Positions 1 through 7,329 of a stretch of 11,757 nucleotides of DNA are shown here, piece after piece; within the stretch, counting starts at the first letter, position 1; each line of letters begins with the position of its first letter. The stretch spans positions 1-11,757 of the forward strand of contig JACMJP010000267.1 of the NCBI GenBank assembly GCA_014380545.1. Reading direction: 5' to 3'. This DNA is from Chitinophagales bacterium. GTDB lineage: Bacteria > Bacteroidota > Bacteroidia > Chitinophagales > BACL12. The notes under the pieces were generated by a model. The model made no database searches, was not told the origin of the DNA, and saw only the letters and a program-made list of their open reading frames with translations. Made by a program: the position numbers and the translations under genes.

Positions 1-2324
1 GCATCAATCCTGAAATACCCTTTTGGAAATTGTTTCAGGTATTCATCAAAAGCTCCTACTGCACTGCGGTAATCTTCTGCATCATATTTATTTTTTGCTG
101 CGGTATAAATAATAGAATCTTTTTCTGATTTAGTAACGATTCCTTCAAGGTCAGAAACATCACCCGTTTTTGTTGCAAGGTCTTTCAATGCTTCTCTTGC
201 TTCCTCACCTTCTGCTGTATTAGGCGATAATTCATAAGCTTTTTTGTAATACTCTTCTGATGTTTCATAATCACCGAGATTATAATAAATTAAACCGAGT
301 TTTAAATATGCCTTTACTGTATAATTGCTGTTAGGTTTTTCTGAGATCAGTTTTTTAAATCCGTCAATTGCATCCTGATTTTTACCTGTGATGAAATACG
401 TATTTGCAATTTCATATAATGCATCATCTACATAATTTGATGTAGAATATGTTTTTACCAGCTGCTGCATACTTGAAATTTTGGAAGTATTTTCTTTCTG
501 CAATCCATGCAACATTCCTTTTTGATATAATGCGTAGTCAGAACCTTTATAATTATTATCTATTATTTTTTTATAGCTTGTTTCCGCTTTATCATAATTC
601 TTGGTCATGAAATAACAATCGCCCAATCTCAATGAAGCATCCAATGCAACTTCATTTTCCTGCGATGCAGTTTTTCCAACTTTTAATGTCTGCGTTGTTT
701 TTTCAAAATATTTTGCAGCATTCGCATAATTTTTAGTTTTGAAATAGTTGTAACCAAGTGTATAGTTTGAAAATGCTGCGGTAGCCTCTTTTGGAAGGTT
801 TTTTGCAACTTTTGATAAATCCTGAAACTTAAGATGATCGCTTATAGATAGTTGATATTTATCCCTGTTATAATTTATCTCTCCTAACCAGAAATACGTT
901 GCTGCATATAATGCATCATCAATTTTATTATCTGACGATTTAACAAACATCTTTTCTGCCGATTCGTAGTTCTCCTCATTAAATAATTGTACTCCTCTGT
1001 AATAAGTTACTCTCTGATATGCTGCTTTTAATTTGGGGCTTTTATCAGAAATATTATCAATTACTTCAATTGCTTCTTCATAATCATTAGAATTTAATAA
1101 TGCCTCTGCAAGAATTTCCTGTGCCTCTGTTTTATTTGAACCTTTCGGGTATTTTTTCAGATAATCAGTTAATGCTGTAACAGCAGCCGGATAATATTCC
1201 AGCTCATAAGATAATTTTCCATAATTAAATAAGGCATTTTCCTGCACTTTTTTATCAATATCTGTTCTTGATGCCTCCATAAATGCGTTTCGGGCATCAT
1301 CTTTTTTCTTTAATTTTATATAACAATCACCTAAAACATACATTGCCTGTTGCGTTAGTGTATCATTATCACCACTTGCTTCCTCCAGGCTTTCAGCGGC
1401 AGTTTTAATATCATTTAATTTATATTGGGCATATCCAAGTTGATAATAATCCTCCGGTCTTTCATTGCGGGATTTTTCAATATAATATTGTAAATATGGT
1501 AACGCTTTTTTATAATCTTTTTTATAAAAATAAGCCTGCCCTATAAGCTGATTGATCTCTTCATAATAAGAGAGTTTTGTGTTATTAATAAGGGGTTCCG
1601 CATAGGCTATTAATTCATCATACTGCCCTTTTTGATAATAAATATTACAGATATAATATGGAATAACAGTAGAATATTTTTCTTCCCCTTTAACACGGTC
1701 GAAATATTTTAGTGCTTCGTCATAATCTTCTTCATAATATTCTATAAATCCGTAATAATAATTTGTAGGATAATAATACGGACCTTCTTTATCTCTTAAT
1801 TGAAGAAATAATTTTTTTGCTTCATCAAGTCTTTTCTTGGTAAATAAGCAATAAGCATATTGAAATCTGTATTTATCTACTTCAACTCTGTCGAGATCAT
1901 AAATATCCACCTTGTCGTACCAGGCAAGTGCATCAGCATATTGTTTTTTCTTGAAAAATATATTACCGAGCTGAAAATATGCGGCACCCTGCAATGCATT
2001 TCCGGGATAATTTTCAACAAAGTCGAGCATGAGTTTTTCTGCGTCCGGATTATTTAATTCAATTGCACAAATAGCGCTATAATATTGTGCATAGGTTTTA
2101 TAAGTGAATAATTCTTCTTTTGCATCATCGGGAATATTTGTAGCTGCAAGATCAAAAAATTGCTGTGCTGTAGAATACTTTTTCTGCTCATACAATTCCA
2201 GCCCGGTTTTATAATCACGATACGGATCAGAATAAATAAATGTTTGCTGTGCATGAACATATTGCACAGAGAATATGCAAATGCAAATAATACCGAATAT
2301 TCTTCCTGAAAAATTTTGTATCAT
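1..2324 (-). CDS. Secreted tetratricopeptide-repeat protein (3' end outside window)
   Basis: This frame is open from an ATG at 2324 to the window edge: 774 codons with no stop, so the C-terminus is missing. Residues 1-25 form a Sec signal peptide (R8, a hydrophobic core rich in I, F and C, then VHA before QQ at 26-27), so the product is exported to the periplasm or outer-membrane side. The rest is a run of helical TPR units of about 34-40 residues, recognisable from repeated A-x-Y-x-L-G-x-x-Y/F and Y-x-x-A patterns (for example residues 111-138 and many later ones), and rich in Y, K, E and N. Secreted TPR proteins of around 1000 residues are common in Bacteroidota and are thought to act as scaffolds; no enzymatic domain is visible. 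The specific role is unknown. The upstream gap of 259 bp suggests its own promoter. Confidence 0.9.
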   Translation of the reverse strand, partial: MIQNFSGRIFGIICICIFSVQYVHAQQTFIYSDPYRDYKTGLELYEQKKYSTAQQFFDLAATNIPDDAKEELFTYKTYAQYYSAICAIELNNPDAEKLMLDFVENYPGNALQGAAYFQLGNIFFKKKQYADALAWYDKVDIYDLDRVEVDKYRFQYAYCLFTKKRLDEAKKLFLQLRDKEGPYYYPTNYYYGFIEYYEEDYDEALKYFDRVKGEEKYSTVIPYYICNIYYQKGQYDELIAYAEPLINNTKLSYYEEINQLIGQAYFYKKDYKKALPYLQYYIEKSRNERPEDYYQLGYAQYKLNDIKTAAESLEEASGDNDTLTQQAMYVLGDCYIKLKKKDDARNAFMEASRTDIDKKVQENALFNYGKLSYELEYYPAAVTALTDYLKKYPKGSNKTEAQEILAEALLNSNDYEEAIEVIDNISDKSPKLKAAYQRVTYYRGVQLFNEENYESAEKMFVKSSDNKIDDALYAATYFWLGEINYNRDKYQLSISDHLKFQDLSKVAKNLPKEATAAFSNYTLGYNYFKTKNYANAAKYFEKTTQTLKVGKTASQENEVALDASLRLGDCYFMTKNYDKAETSYKKIIDNNYKGSDYALYQKGMLHGLQKENTSKISSMQQLVKTYSTSNYVDDALYEIANTYFITGKNQDAIDGFKKLISEKPNSNYTVKAYLKLGLIYYNLGDYETSEEYYKKAYELSPNTAEGEEAREALKDLATKTGDVSDLEGIVTKSEKDSIIYTAAKNKYDAEDYRSAVGAFDEYLKQFPKGYFRID

Positions 2325-2342
2325 AACTTCAAAAATGTCTGG

Positions 2343-2350
2343 TAAAGGTA
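2343..2350 (-). promoter_or_regulatory. Weak -7 box candidate for the TPR gene
   Basis: On the minus strand this reads TACCTTTA, one mismatch from TAnnTTTG, about 20 bp upstream of the ATG. I see no TTG-type -33 box at 17-23 bp, so this is only suggestive. Confidence 0.2.
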
Positions 2351-2492
2351 AGTTCTATACGTTTTTATTTTTTATTTCAATCACTTTTAGCATTCGTTGT
2401 GCTTGCCTGCGTTTGGAGCAGGATTTTTCCACAATCGTGCCGAAATTAGAAAATAAATGATGTGCACACAATTAAAATACATTGAAATCAAC

Positions 2493-2508
2493 CAACAATT
2501 AAATGTTG
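2493..2508. repeat. Small inverted repeat in the TPR/lipoprotein gap
   Basis: CAACA-ATTAAA-TGTTG is a perfect 5-bp inverted repeat with a 6-bp centre. It lies about 170 bp upstream of the TPR start, next to an AT dinucleotide run (2520-2530). It could be an operator or chance in AT-rich DNA. The rest of 2325-2583 holds no gene I can support. Confidence 0.2.
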
Positions 2509-2560
2509 ATAAGAACGGGATATATATATAATTTATTTGATGGTGCAGAAGATTCTTTAT

Positions 2561-2574
2561 AGAAAGTTCTTTCT
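2561..2574 (-). terminator. Possible weak terminator hairpin after the lipoprotein gene
   Basis: AGAAAG-TT-CTTTCT is a perfect 6-bp inverted repeat about 10 bp past the lipoprotein stop codon. The stem is AT-rich and no clear T-run follows on the minus strand, so termination is uncertain. Confidence 0.2.
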
Positions 2575-2583
2575 TTCTCTTCT

Positions 2584-3063
2584 TTACTGAGGTATGGGTT
2601 CTTCCTGTTTTAATAATTGCATTCCTTCATAATAATACCACCTGCCATTTATCTTTGCGCCGGTAAAAGTTATTTTATATGCTATATTATCAACTGTGAA
2701 TTTTGTAGTAACCAGGGTTCTGGAAACATTATCTACCTTATTTACTTCTTCATTTGTGTGCGCATAAACGGCATTATCCCAATCAGGAAACTGAGAACGC
2801 ACATTGTTAAAATCCTTTTCTGATACCTCTAAAAATTTAGCATACAATTCATCTATATGAATGGAATCTGCTGATCCCATCATAGCATAAATTTTTTCAT
2901 AATTATTTTTATTAGGAATAATTTCTTTTATACCTCCAAAGTCATCATCTCTTAATGCCTCAAATACTTTTTTTGAAAGGCTTTCAATTTCCACCGTACC
3001 TCTTTCAGTGGAGCAGGAAATTAATAAAATACAAATTGCAAGGTATATAAGTGTACGTTTCAT
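2584..3063 (-). CDS. Small lipoprotein of unknown function
   Basis: The product is 159 residues long. I chose the ATG at 3063, not the upstream in-frame ATG at 3153, because it begins a textbook lipoprotein signal: MKR, a hydrophobic stretch, then the lipobox LISC with the lipidated cysteine at residue 17, followed by S-T-E. The upstream start would bury this signal behind 30 residues and place translation across the likely promoter. The mature part is a mixed alpha/beta domain of about 140 residues ending in a strand pair around GRWYYYEG. I do not recognise the family; the size and final strands loosely recall NTF2-like folds, but that is a guess. It should be anchored to the inner or outer membrane facing the periplasm. 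It is divergent from rnhA with an 89-bp gap. Confidence 0.85.
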   Translation of the reverse strand: MKRTLIYLAICILLISCSTERGTVEIESLSKKVFEALRDDDFGGIKEIIPNKNNYEKIYAMMGSADSIHIDELYAKFLEVSEKDFNNVRSQFPDWDNAVYAHTNEEVNKVDNVSRTLVTTKFTVDNIAYKITFTGAKINGRWYYYEGMQLLKQEEPIPQ

Positions 3064-3084
3064 ATTGCCAGAGTAATTAAATTT

Positions 3085-3092
3085 CAAATATA
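3085..3092 (-). promoter_or_regulatory. -7 promoter box for the lipoprotein gene
   Basis: The minus strand reads TATATTTG, an exact match to the Bacteroidota -7 consensus TAnnTTTG, about 20 bp upstream of the 3063 start. No good -33 TTG is visible. The position supports the shorter lipoprotein start. Confidence 0.4.
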
Positions 3093-3137
3093 AACTGAAT
3101 TTTAAAATGATATGCCTAAAGAGTAAGAAATTTTCAT

Positions 3138-3145
3138 TCAATTTG
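3138..3145 (+). promoter_or_regulatory. Weak -7 box candidate for rnhA
   Basis: TCAATTTG is one mismatch from TAnnTTTG and lies 7 bp before the rnhA ATG, which would give an almost leaderless transcript. No -33 box is evident. Confidence 0.2.
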
Positions 3146-3152
3146 CACTTCA

Positions 3153-3617
3153 ATGGTAAAACTATTCACTGACGGTGCTGCAAAAGGGAACCCGGGTCCT
3201 GGTGGGTTTGGTGTTGTACTGCAATATAAAGGACATGAAAAAGAAATTTCTGCAGGGTTTAGAAAAACTACAAATAACCGTATGGAACTAATGGCAGTGA
3301 TTGCAGGACTTGAAGCATTAAAAAAAGAAAATTTAGATGTTATAATTTATTCTGATTCAAAATATGTAATTGATGCCATTGAAAAAGGATGGGTATATGG
3401 CTGGATGAAAACAGCATTTAAAAAAAAGAAAAATAAAGATCTGTGGATGAGACTGATGCGCAGCTATGCAAAACATAAAATTAAATTAGTTTGGATAAAG
3501 GGACATGCGGGTCATCCGGAAAATGAACGTTGTGATGTGCTTGCTGTGGCTGCAAGTGAAGGAAGAAAATTATTAATTGATGAAGAATATGAAAGAAATG
3601 AAGAGGAACTCTTTTAA
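3153..3617 (+). CDS. rnhA: Ribonuclease HI
   Basis: This cytoplasmic enzyme degrades the RNA strand of RNA-DNA hybrids (R-loops, primer remnants). The product has 154 residues, the normal bacterial RNase HI length. The catalytic residues are all present by comparison with the E. coli enzyme: D7 in FTDGA, E45 in NNRMEL, D68 in YSDSKY and D128 in NERCD, with the mobile-loop histidine H118 in KGHAGHPENERCD. The basic handle region (W80-W84 and the KKKK near 90-93) that helps grip the hybrid is also there. The start is fixed by the family: VKLFTDGA begins at the N-terminus. The gene is divergent from the lipoprotein gene and converges on fbp, with only 26 bp between the stop codons and no obvious hairpin there. 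Nothing links its function to its neighbours. Confidence 0.97.
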   Translation: MVKLFTDGAAKGNPGPGGFGVVLQYKGHEKEISAGFRKTTNNRMELMAVIAGLEALKKENLDVIIYSDSKYVIDAIEKGWVYGWMKTAFKKKKNKDLWMRLMRSYAKHKIKLVWIKGHAGHPENERCDVLAVAASEGRKLLIDEEYERNEEELF

Positions 3618-3643
3618 ATATAGAAAAATAATTATTGTTAATT

Positions 3644-4660
3644 TTAAGTACTAACTTTTTCAGCATACATAGCAATAAAGCCTTCTACTTTTTCAACCAT
3701 ATCACTTGAGCCGATGTATAATGGTGTGCGCTGGTGTAATTCTTTTGCTTCAATATCCATAATTCTTTTATATCCGTTACTTGCCACACCTCCTGCCTGT
3801 TCAGCTATAAAAGCAAGCGGATTACATTCATATAATAATCTTAATTTTCCTTTTGGTGATTTAGCAGTTTCAGGATAAATATAAATTCCACCCTTAAGCA
3901 TATTGCGATGAAAATCTGCAACTAAACTTCCAATATATCTTGAAGTGTAAGGGCGATCGGAATTTATATCTTCCTCCTGGCAATATTTAATATATTTTTT
4001 TACACCATCGGGAAAATGCACATAATTTCCTTCGTTAATGGAATAAATAATTCCCGTTTGCGGAATTTTAATACTCGGGTGCGATAAACAAAATTCGCCT
4101 ATGGACGGATCAAGTGTAAAACCATTTACGCCAAAACCTGTTGTGTAAACCATCATGGTTGATGAGCCATAAATAATATAACCGGCAGCTACCTGTTCAC
4201 TTCCTTTCTGTAAAAAATCTTCCAGTGTTGCAGGACCGCTAAAAGTTATTCTGCGGTAAATGGAAAATATTGTTCCTATAGAAACATTCACATCAATATT
4301 TGAAGAACCATCAAGCGGATCAATCATTACAACATATTTTGCATTGCTGCTTACTCCACCATCCATGTTCACATAGTCTTCATTTTCCTCGCTTGCCAAA
4401 CCTATTACTTCACCACCTGCCTTTAGAGCACTTATGAATTGATTATTTGCATACACATCTAATTTCTGCTGTTGCTCACCCTGTATATTTTCCTCACCTT
4501 GTGCTCCGAGTATATCCACTAAGCCTGCTTTGTTCACTTCACGGTTCACAATTTTTCCCGCAATAGCGATATCGCTTAAAAGCCTTGTCAGCTCACCGGT
4601 TGCATAAGGAAAATCTGCCTGACGCTCAATAATAAATTCACCTAATGTTGTTACCTTCAT
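3644..4660 (-). CDS. fbp: Fructose-1,6-bisphosphatase, class I
   Basis: This enzyme hydrolyses fructose 1,6-bisphosphate to fructose 6-phosphate, the committed step of gluconeogenesis, in the cytoplasm with Mg2+. The product is 338 residues, full length for class I. Visible signatures are N58-I-Q-G-E with QKLDVYAN, the metal-site E91-E92, the hallmark D114-P-L-D-G-S-S-N-I-D-V-N, the substrate-binding NEGN (209-212), RYIGSLVADFHR (241-252), GGIYIYP (257-263) and metal ligand E278 in LLYECNPLAF. The DPLDGSSNIDVNVSIGTIFSI block separates it from inositol monophosphatases and from class II/III FBPases. The start at 4660 fits the usual N-terminus. It converges on rnhA and diverges from the acetyltransferase gene. 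Confidence 0.97.
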   Translation of the reverse strand: MKVTTLGEFIIERQADFPYATGELTRLLSDIAIAGKIVNREVNKAGLVDILGAQGEENIQGEQQQKLDVYANNQFISALKAGGEVIGLASEENEDYVNMDGGVSSNAKYVVMIDPLDGSSNIDVNVSIGTIFSIYRRITFSGPATLEDFLQKGSEQVAAGYIIYGSSTMMVYTTGFGVNGFTLDPSIGEFCLSHPSIKIPQTGIIYSINEGNYVHFPDGVKKYIKYCQEEDINSDRPYTSRYIGSLVADFHRNMLKGGIYIYPETAKSPKGKLRLLYECNPLAFIAEQAGGVASNGYKRIMDIEAKELHQRTPLYIGSSDMVEKVEGFIAMYAEKVST

Positions 4661-4676
4661 ACATGTGGTTGTTGTG

Positions 4677-4684
4677 CAAATTTA
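4677..4684 (-). promoter_or_regulatory. -7 promoter box for fbp
   Basis: The minus strand reads TAAATTTG, an exact match to TAnnTTTG, 16 bp before the fbp ATG. The -33 region lacks a clear TTG. Confidence 0.4.
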
Positions 4685-4843
4685 TAGCATTTGCCCCTAA
4701 ATTACTCTGAGGAGATTTCCTAAACGAATTCTTTCAAAGGACCATAGGATACATACTTACTTTAAATATTGCTTTGATTATATGATGCAATTTCAGATAA
4801 ATAGTTTGCATATGGTATTTTAAAGTGTGATGAACGAAGCCCC

Positions 4844-4873
4844 TTTCGGGAATTTAGGGTTGCATTATCTTCA
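4844..4873 (+). promoter_or_regulatory. Weak promoter candidate for the acetyltransferase gene
   Basis: TTTC, an 18-bp spacer and TATCTTCA resemble the TTG/TAnnTTTG promoter with mismatches in both boxes. It would start transcription at or very near the ATG at 4878, implying a leaderless message. It overlaps a short GC-rich stretch (CCCCTTTCGGG) unlike the surrounding AT-rich DNA. Confidence 0.25.
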
Positions 4874-4877
4874 CACC

Positions 4878-5366
4878 ATGAAAATAAATTTACGCAAAGC
4901 CACTCCGGAAGATATGCAACAGGTGCATGCATTGGTATTTGAATTAGCGACATTTGAAAAAGAACCGCATGAAGTAACTACAACTCCTGAAATATATTTA
5001 AATGATTGTTTTACGGAAAAAAGAATTGATATTCTTGTTGCTGAAGATATGCATATAACAAATGAAAATAAAATAATTGGCATTGCACTCACCTATTGGG
5101 CATACAGCACATGGAAAGGAAAATATTTATGGCTGGATGATTTAATTGTTACTGAAAAATACAGGGGCAAAGGAATTGGAAAATTATTATTTGAAGCAAC
5201 AATGCAAAAAGCACTGGATGAAAATGCTGCTTTATTTAAATGGCAGGTATTAGATTGGAATGAACCTGCAATTCAATTTTATAATAAATATGATGCGATC
5301 TATCAAAAGGATTGGCTTACCTTCAAGATGACCATTGAAATGATGCAGCAATTTGTAGAAAAATAA
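4878..5366 (+). CDS. GNAT acetyltransferase, diamine N-acetyltransferase-like
   Basis: The product (162 residues) is a single GNAT domain that transfers acetyl from acetyl-CoA to an amine. The acetyl-CoA pyrophosphate-binding loop is clear: VTEKYRGKGIGKLL, with R96-G-K-G-I-G101. Other blocks match the spermidine/spermine (diamine) N-acetyltransferase branch: ELATFEKEP (22-30), YSTWKGKYLWLDDLIV (76-91), and QVLDWNEPAIQFY ending in the likely catalytic tyrosine Y135. D87 stands where the animal enzyme has an active-site glutamate. I chose the ATG at 4878 because family members begin M-x-x-x-IR-x-A-x-x-D; an in-frame ATG at 4827 would add 17 unrelated residues and overlap the promoter candidate. 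Polyamine substrate is inferred from resemblance only. It stands alone, in tandem with the downstream Crp/Fnr gene but 338 bp away. Confidence 0.88.
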   Translation: MKINLRKATPEDMQQVHALVFELATFEKEPHEVTTTPEIYLNDCFTEKRIDILVAEDMHITNENKIIGIALTYWAYSTWKGKYLWLDDLIVTEKYRGKGIGKLLFEATMQKALDENAALFKWQVLDWNEPAIQFYNKYDAIYQKDWLTFKMTIEMMQQFVEK

Positions 5367-5382
5367 TTTATCCCCGAAGGGA

Positions 5383-5400
5383 GCCCCGCTACAGCGGGGC
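5383..5400. repeat. GC-rich palindrome after the acetyltransferase gene
   Basis: GCCCCGCT-AC-AGCGGGGC is a perfect 8-bp stem with a 2-nt loop, starting 17 bp after the stop codon. A smaller CCCC-GAA-GGG hairpin precedes it at about 5372-5381. No T-run follows on either strand, so a classical intrinsic terminator is unlikely, but it could protect the 3' end of the message or be a dispersed palindromic repeat. It is strikingly GC-rich for its surroundings. Confidence 0.5.
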
Positions 5401-5704
5401 ATTATTGCGAAAACAGGGAAGGAATACGTTTTAAAATATCTTACAGCAAAGATATATTTCCAGGGAAAGGAATGCAATAGCCTTAATTCATTTTTGCAGG
5501 AGTGTTTATCTTAAGATGGGTTGACGAAATTGACGATGTTGGTTGCGAAATTGCCAATCTGAGTCGTGATACAAAGTAAGCTGAAAGCCATACAGATGCC
5601 CTATTACCAAAAGTGGATAAGAACCGGCAAACAGGAGCATATTTTTCCAAACCTTAATTACGAATCAGAATTCTAACTTTGTCTAAAATATTTTTACCCA
5701 AGCA
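5401..5704. other. Spacer without a supported gene
   Basis: The gap between the acetyltransferase gene and the Crp/Fnr gene contains only short open stretches: plus-strand frames ending at 5579 (31 codons, no ATG) and 5596-5676 (26 residues from an ATG). Their translations are not recognisable, and the second runs into the likely promoter of the regulator. I could not assign them to any family. They may be gene remnants or chance. A TTGAC-N4-TTGAC direct repeat lies at 5521-5534. Confidence 0.4.
5674..5681 (+). promoter_or_regulatory. -7 promoter box for the Crp/Fnr regulator gene
   Basis: TAACTTTG matches TAnnTTTG exactly, 23 bp before the ATG at 5705, giving a leader of roughly 15-18 nt. 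The -33 region has no clear TTG. Confidence 0.4.
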
Positions 5705-6289
5705 ATGCACGAAGCACTTTTTAAATATATCAAAACACATTCTTTAACTCCACTTACAGAAAGTGAAATGGAAGTGATTAAAAATACTTTCGTTCCGAAC
5801 AAATTAAGAAAGAGACAATACTTTTTACAGGAAGGTGAAGTTTGCAAATACATGGCTTTTATTGTAAAAGGCGCAATGCGGCAATACAGTGTTGACGACA
5901 AAGGTGTTGAACACATTGTTCAGTTGTCAATTGAAAACTGGTGGGTAGGAGACCGTGAAAGTCACACCAACCTAACTCCTTCAATTTATAATATTGATGC
6001 CTGGGAAGACACTGATTTTTTGCAGGCAACGAAAGATGGCTTTTTAAACCGGCTAAGTTCAATTCCTGCTATCAATGAACTGTTCAGGAATTTAGATGAA
6101 AGGTATGCCATTGCGACCCAGAAAAGATTGAATGCACACATTAGTTTAACGGCAGAAAAACGCTACGCTGAATTAGCAAAATCTTATCCTGAATTTCTGC
6201 AGCGCTTTCCGCAACATATAATTGCTTCTTATTTGGGAATCACAAAAGAAACGCTAAGCCGCATTCGCAAGCAGATGGTGAGTAAATAA
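5705..6289 (+). CDS. Crp/Fnr-family transcriptional regulator
   Basis: The product (194 residues) has an N-terminal cyclic-nucleotide-binding-like beta-barrel (about 30-115, including QEGEVCKYMAFIVKGAMRQY), a dimerisation helix (about 120-150) and a C-terminal winged helix-turn-helix. The recognition helix ITKETLSRIRK has E182, S185 and R186, the same E-x-x-S-R arrangement that FNR uses to read TTGAT half-sites. The barrel lacks the canonical cAMP-contacting R-S/T motif of E. coli CRP, and there is no N-terminal cysteine cluster for an FeS centre (C47 is the only cysteine), so the effector is unknown. It is immediately upstream of the NmrA-family gene, and a matching palindrome lies between them, making that gene the likely target. 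Whether it activates or represses cannot be read from the sequence. Confidence 0.92.
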   Translation: MHEALFKYIKTHSLTPLTESEMEVIKNTFVPNKLRKRQYFLQEGEVCKYMAFIVKGAMRQYSVDDKGVEHIVQLSIENWWVGDRESHTNLTPSIYNIDAWEDTDFLQATKDGFLNRLSSIPAINELFRNLDERYAIATQKRLNAHISLTAEKRYAELAKSYPEFLQRFPQHIIASYLGITKETLSRIRKQMVSK

Positions 6290-6327
6290 TTTTCCGTTTC
6301 CGGATTCTTCTCTTCACTCTTTACCTG

Positions 6328-6341
6328 TTGACATTTATCAA
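6328..6341. promoter_or_regulatory. FNR-type operator upstream of the NmrA-family gene
   Basis: TTGAC-ATTT-ATCAA matches the FNR box TTGAT-N4-ATCAA at 9 of 10 positions. Including flanks, GTTGA-N6-TCAAC (6327-6342) is a perfect inverted repeat. It lies between the Crp/Fnr gene and the NmrA gene, with its centre about 65 bp upstream of the expected transcription start, an activator-like position. Confidence 0.55.
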
Positions 6342-6365
6342 CGGAAGTTTCTATCATTTATCATC

Positions 6366-6394
6366 GTTGCCAGGGTTGTATCGCTGCATCTTTG
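6366..6394 (+). promoter_or_regulatory. Promoter of the NmrA-family gene
   Basis: GTTG, a 17-bp spacer and CATCTTTG match the Bacteroidota promoter (TTTG, then TAnnTTTG) with one mismatch in each box. Transcription would begin near 6400, so an in-frame ATG at 6392 falls inside the promoter and the ATG at 6419 is the true start. Confidence 0.5.
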
Positions 6395-6418
6395 CACTCT
6401 AATTTAAAAATAAATCAA

Positions 6419-7297
6419 ATGGATAAAAAGACAATAATAGTAATTGGAGCAACCGGCTCACAAGGTAAGGGTGTTGTAAATGCCCTTTTAAATGAAGGCT
6501 CTTTTAATGTAAGAGCAATAACCCGTAATCCTGAAAAATATTCAGGCGGGGCACATGAAGCAGTTTATGCAGATTTAAAAGATCTACAATCATTAAAAGA
6601 TGCCTTTAAAAATGCTTATGGTGTATTTGTGGTAACCAACTTTTGGGAAGGTGCAGATGAAATTGCACAAGGCAAAAATGCCATTGAAGCAGCAAAAGCA
6701 ACGGGAGTGCAACATTTTATTTGGTCAACACTGCCGGATGTTGAAATGATTAGTGAAGCAGCATTTGAAGTTCCCCATTTTACTTTAAAAGCAAAGGTGG
6801 ATGAACTGGTGAAAAGTGCAGGTTTTAAATATTCAACATTTGTTCAACCACCATTTTATTATCAAAATCTTGTTGGAATAATGGGACCACAGGCAAAACC
6901 AGATGGTACAACTGGCTGGACACTCCCAATTGACCCAACTAAAAAAGTTATTCATATGGCAGATATTAACGACCTTGGAAAGGTGGTTGCAGGAGCATTT
7001 TTGCAACCTGAAAAAGTTGGAAATGGCAATTACATTGCATTAGCTACAGAGTTAAATAGCTTTCATGATATTATTAAAGCATTTAAAGATAATGGCAAGG
7101 AGTATAGCTTTTCGCAAGTGCCGGTTGAAGTGTTTTCAACTTTTTTTGAAGGGGCAAAAGAGTTAGCTGAAATGTTTGGGTATTTTGAAAAACACACTTA
7201 CATGGGTCCGGACTCCGAACCACAAATTGAATTGGGAAAAGAAATTGCCACCAACAAATTTGTGAGTCTTGAAGAATGGTTAGGTAAAAACAATTAG
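6419..7297 (+). CDS. NmrA-family NAD(P)-binding protein
   Basis: The product (292 residues) is an atypical short-chain dehydrogenase of the NmrA/isoflavone-reductase-like type, cytoplasmic. The N-terminal Rossmann motif is G10-A-T-G-S-Q-G16, followed by an RAITRNPEKY stretch where the arginines at the end of strand 2 suggest NADP(H) preference. FIWSTLPDV and the helix FTLKAKVDELVKSAG are typical of this group; the lysine replaces the usual Y-x-x-x-K catalytic pair, so members may act as redox sensors or as NADPH-dependent reductases. The substrate is unknown. The start is set by the promoter and the family N-terminus (MDKKTIIVIGATG). It follows the Crp/Fnr gene by 129 bp and has its own promoter and an FNR-type box. 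Confidence 0.92.
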   Translation: MDKKTIIVIGATGSQGKGVVNALLNEGSFNVRAITRNPEKYSGGAHEAVYADLKDLQSLKDAFKNAYGVFVVTNFWEGADEIAQGKNAIEAAKATGVQHFIWSTLPDVEMISEAAFEVPHFTLKAKVDELVKSAGFKYSTFVQPPFYYQNLVGIMGPQAKPDGTTGWTLPIDPTKKVIHMADINDLGKVVAGAFLQPEKVGNGNYIALATELNSFHDIIKAFKDNGKEYSFSQVPVEVFSTFFEGAKELAEMFGYFEKHTYMGPDSEPQIELGKEIATNKFVSLEEWLGKNN

Positions 7298-7329
7298 TTT
7301 AATCAAAATATAAATAGAACGTTAGGTGG

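Noticed and set aside
2406..2430. CCTGC-N7-GCAGG followed by ATTTTT as a plus-strand terminator
   Set aside because: No plus-strand gene lies upstream, and the stem is only 5 bp with a 7-nt loop.
1860..2460. Short open frames on both strands over the TPR gene and its upstream gap
   Set aside because: They overlap the long signal-peptide-bearing TPR frame or its upstream AT-rich gap and have no recognisable domain.
3064..3153. N-terminal extension of the lipoprotein to an ATG at 3153
   Set aside because: It would place 30 residues before a clear lipoprotein signal and run through an exact -7 promoter box.
4827..4877. Longer start for the acetyltransferase
   Set aside because: The added residues match no GNAT N-terminus and overlap the likely promoter.
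5521..5534. TTGAC-N4-TTGAC as a second FNR box
   Set aside because: The half-sites are in direct, not inverted, orientation, so a symmetric FNR-type dimer would not fit.
5612..5619. TTATCCAC on the minus strand as a DnaA box or origin signal
   Set aside because: A single imperfect copy without clustering or origin genes has no weight.
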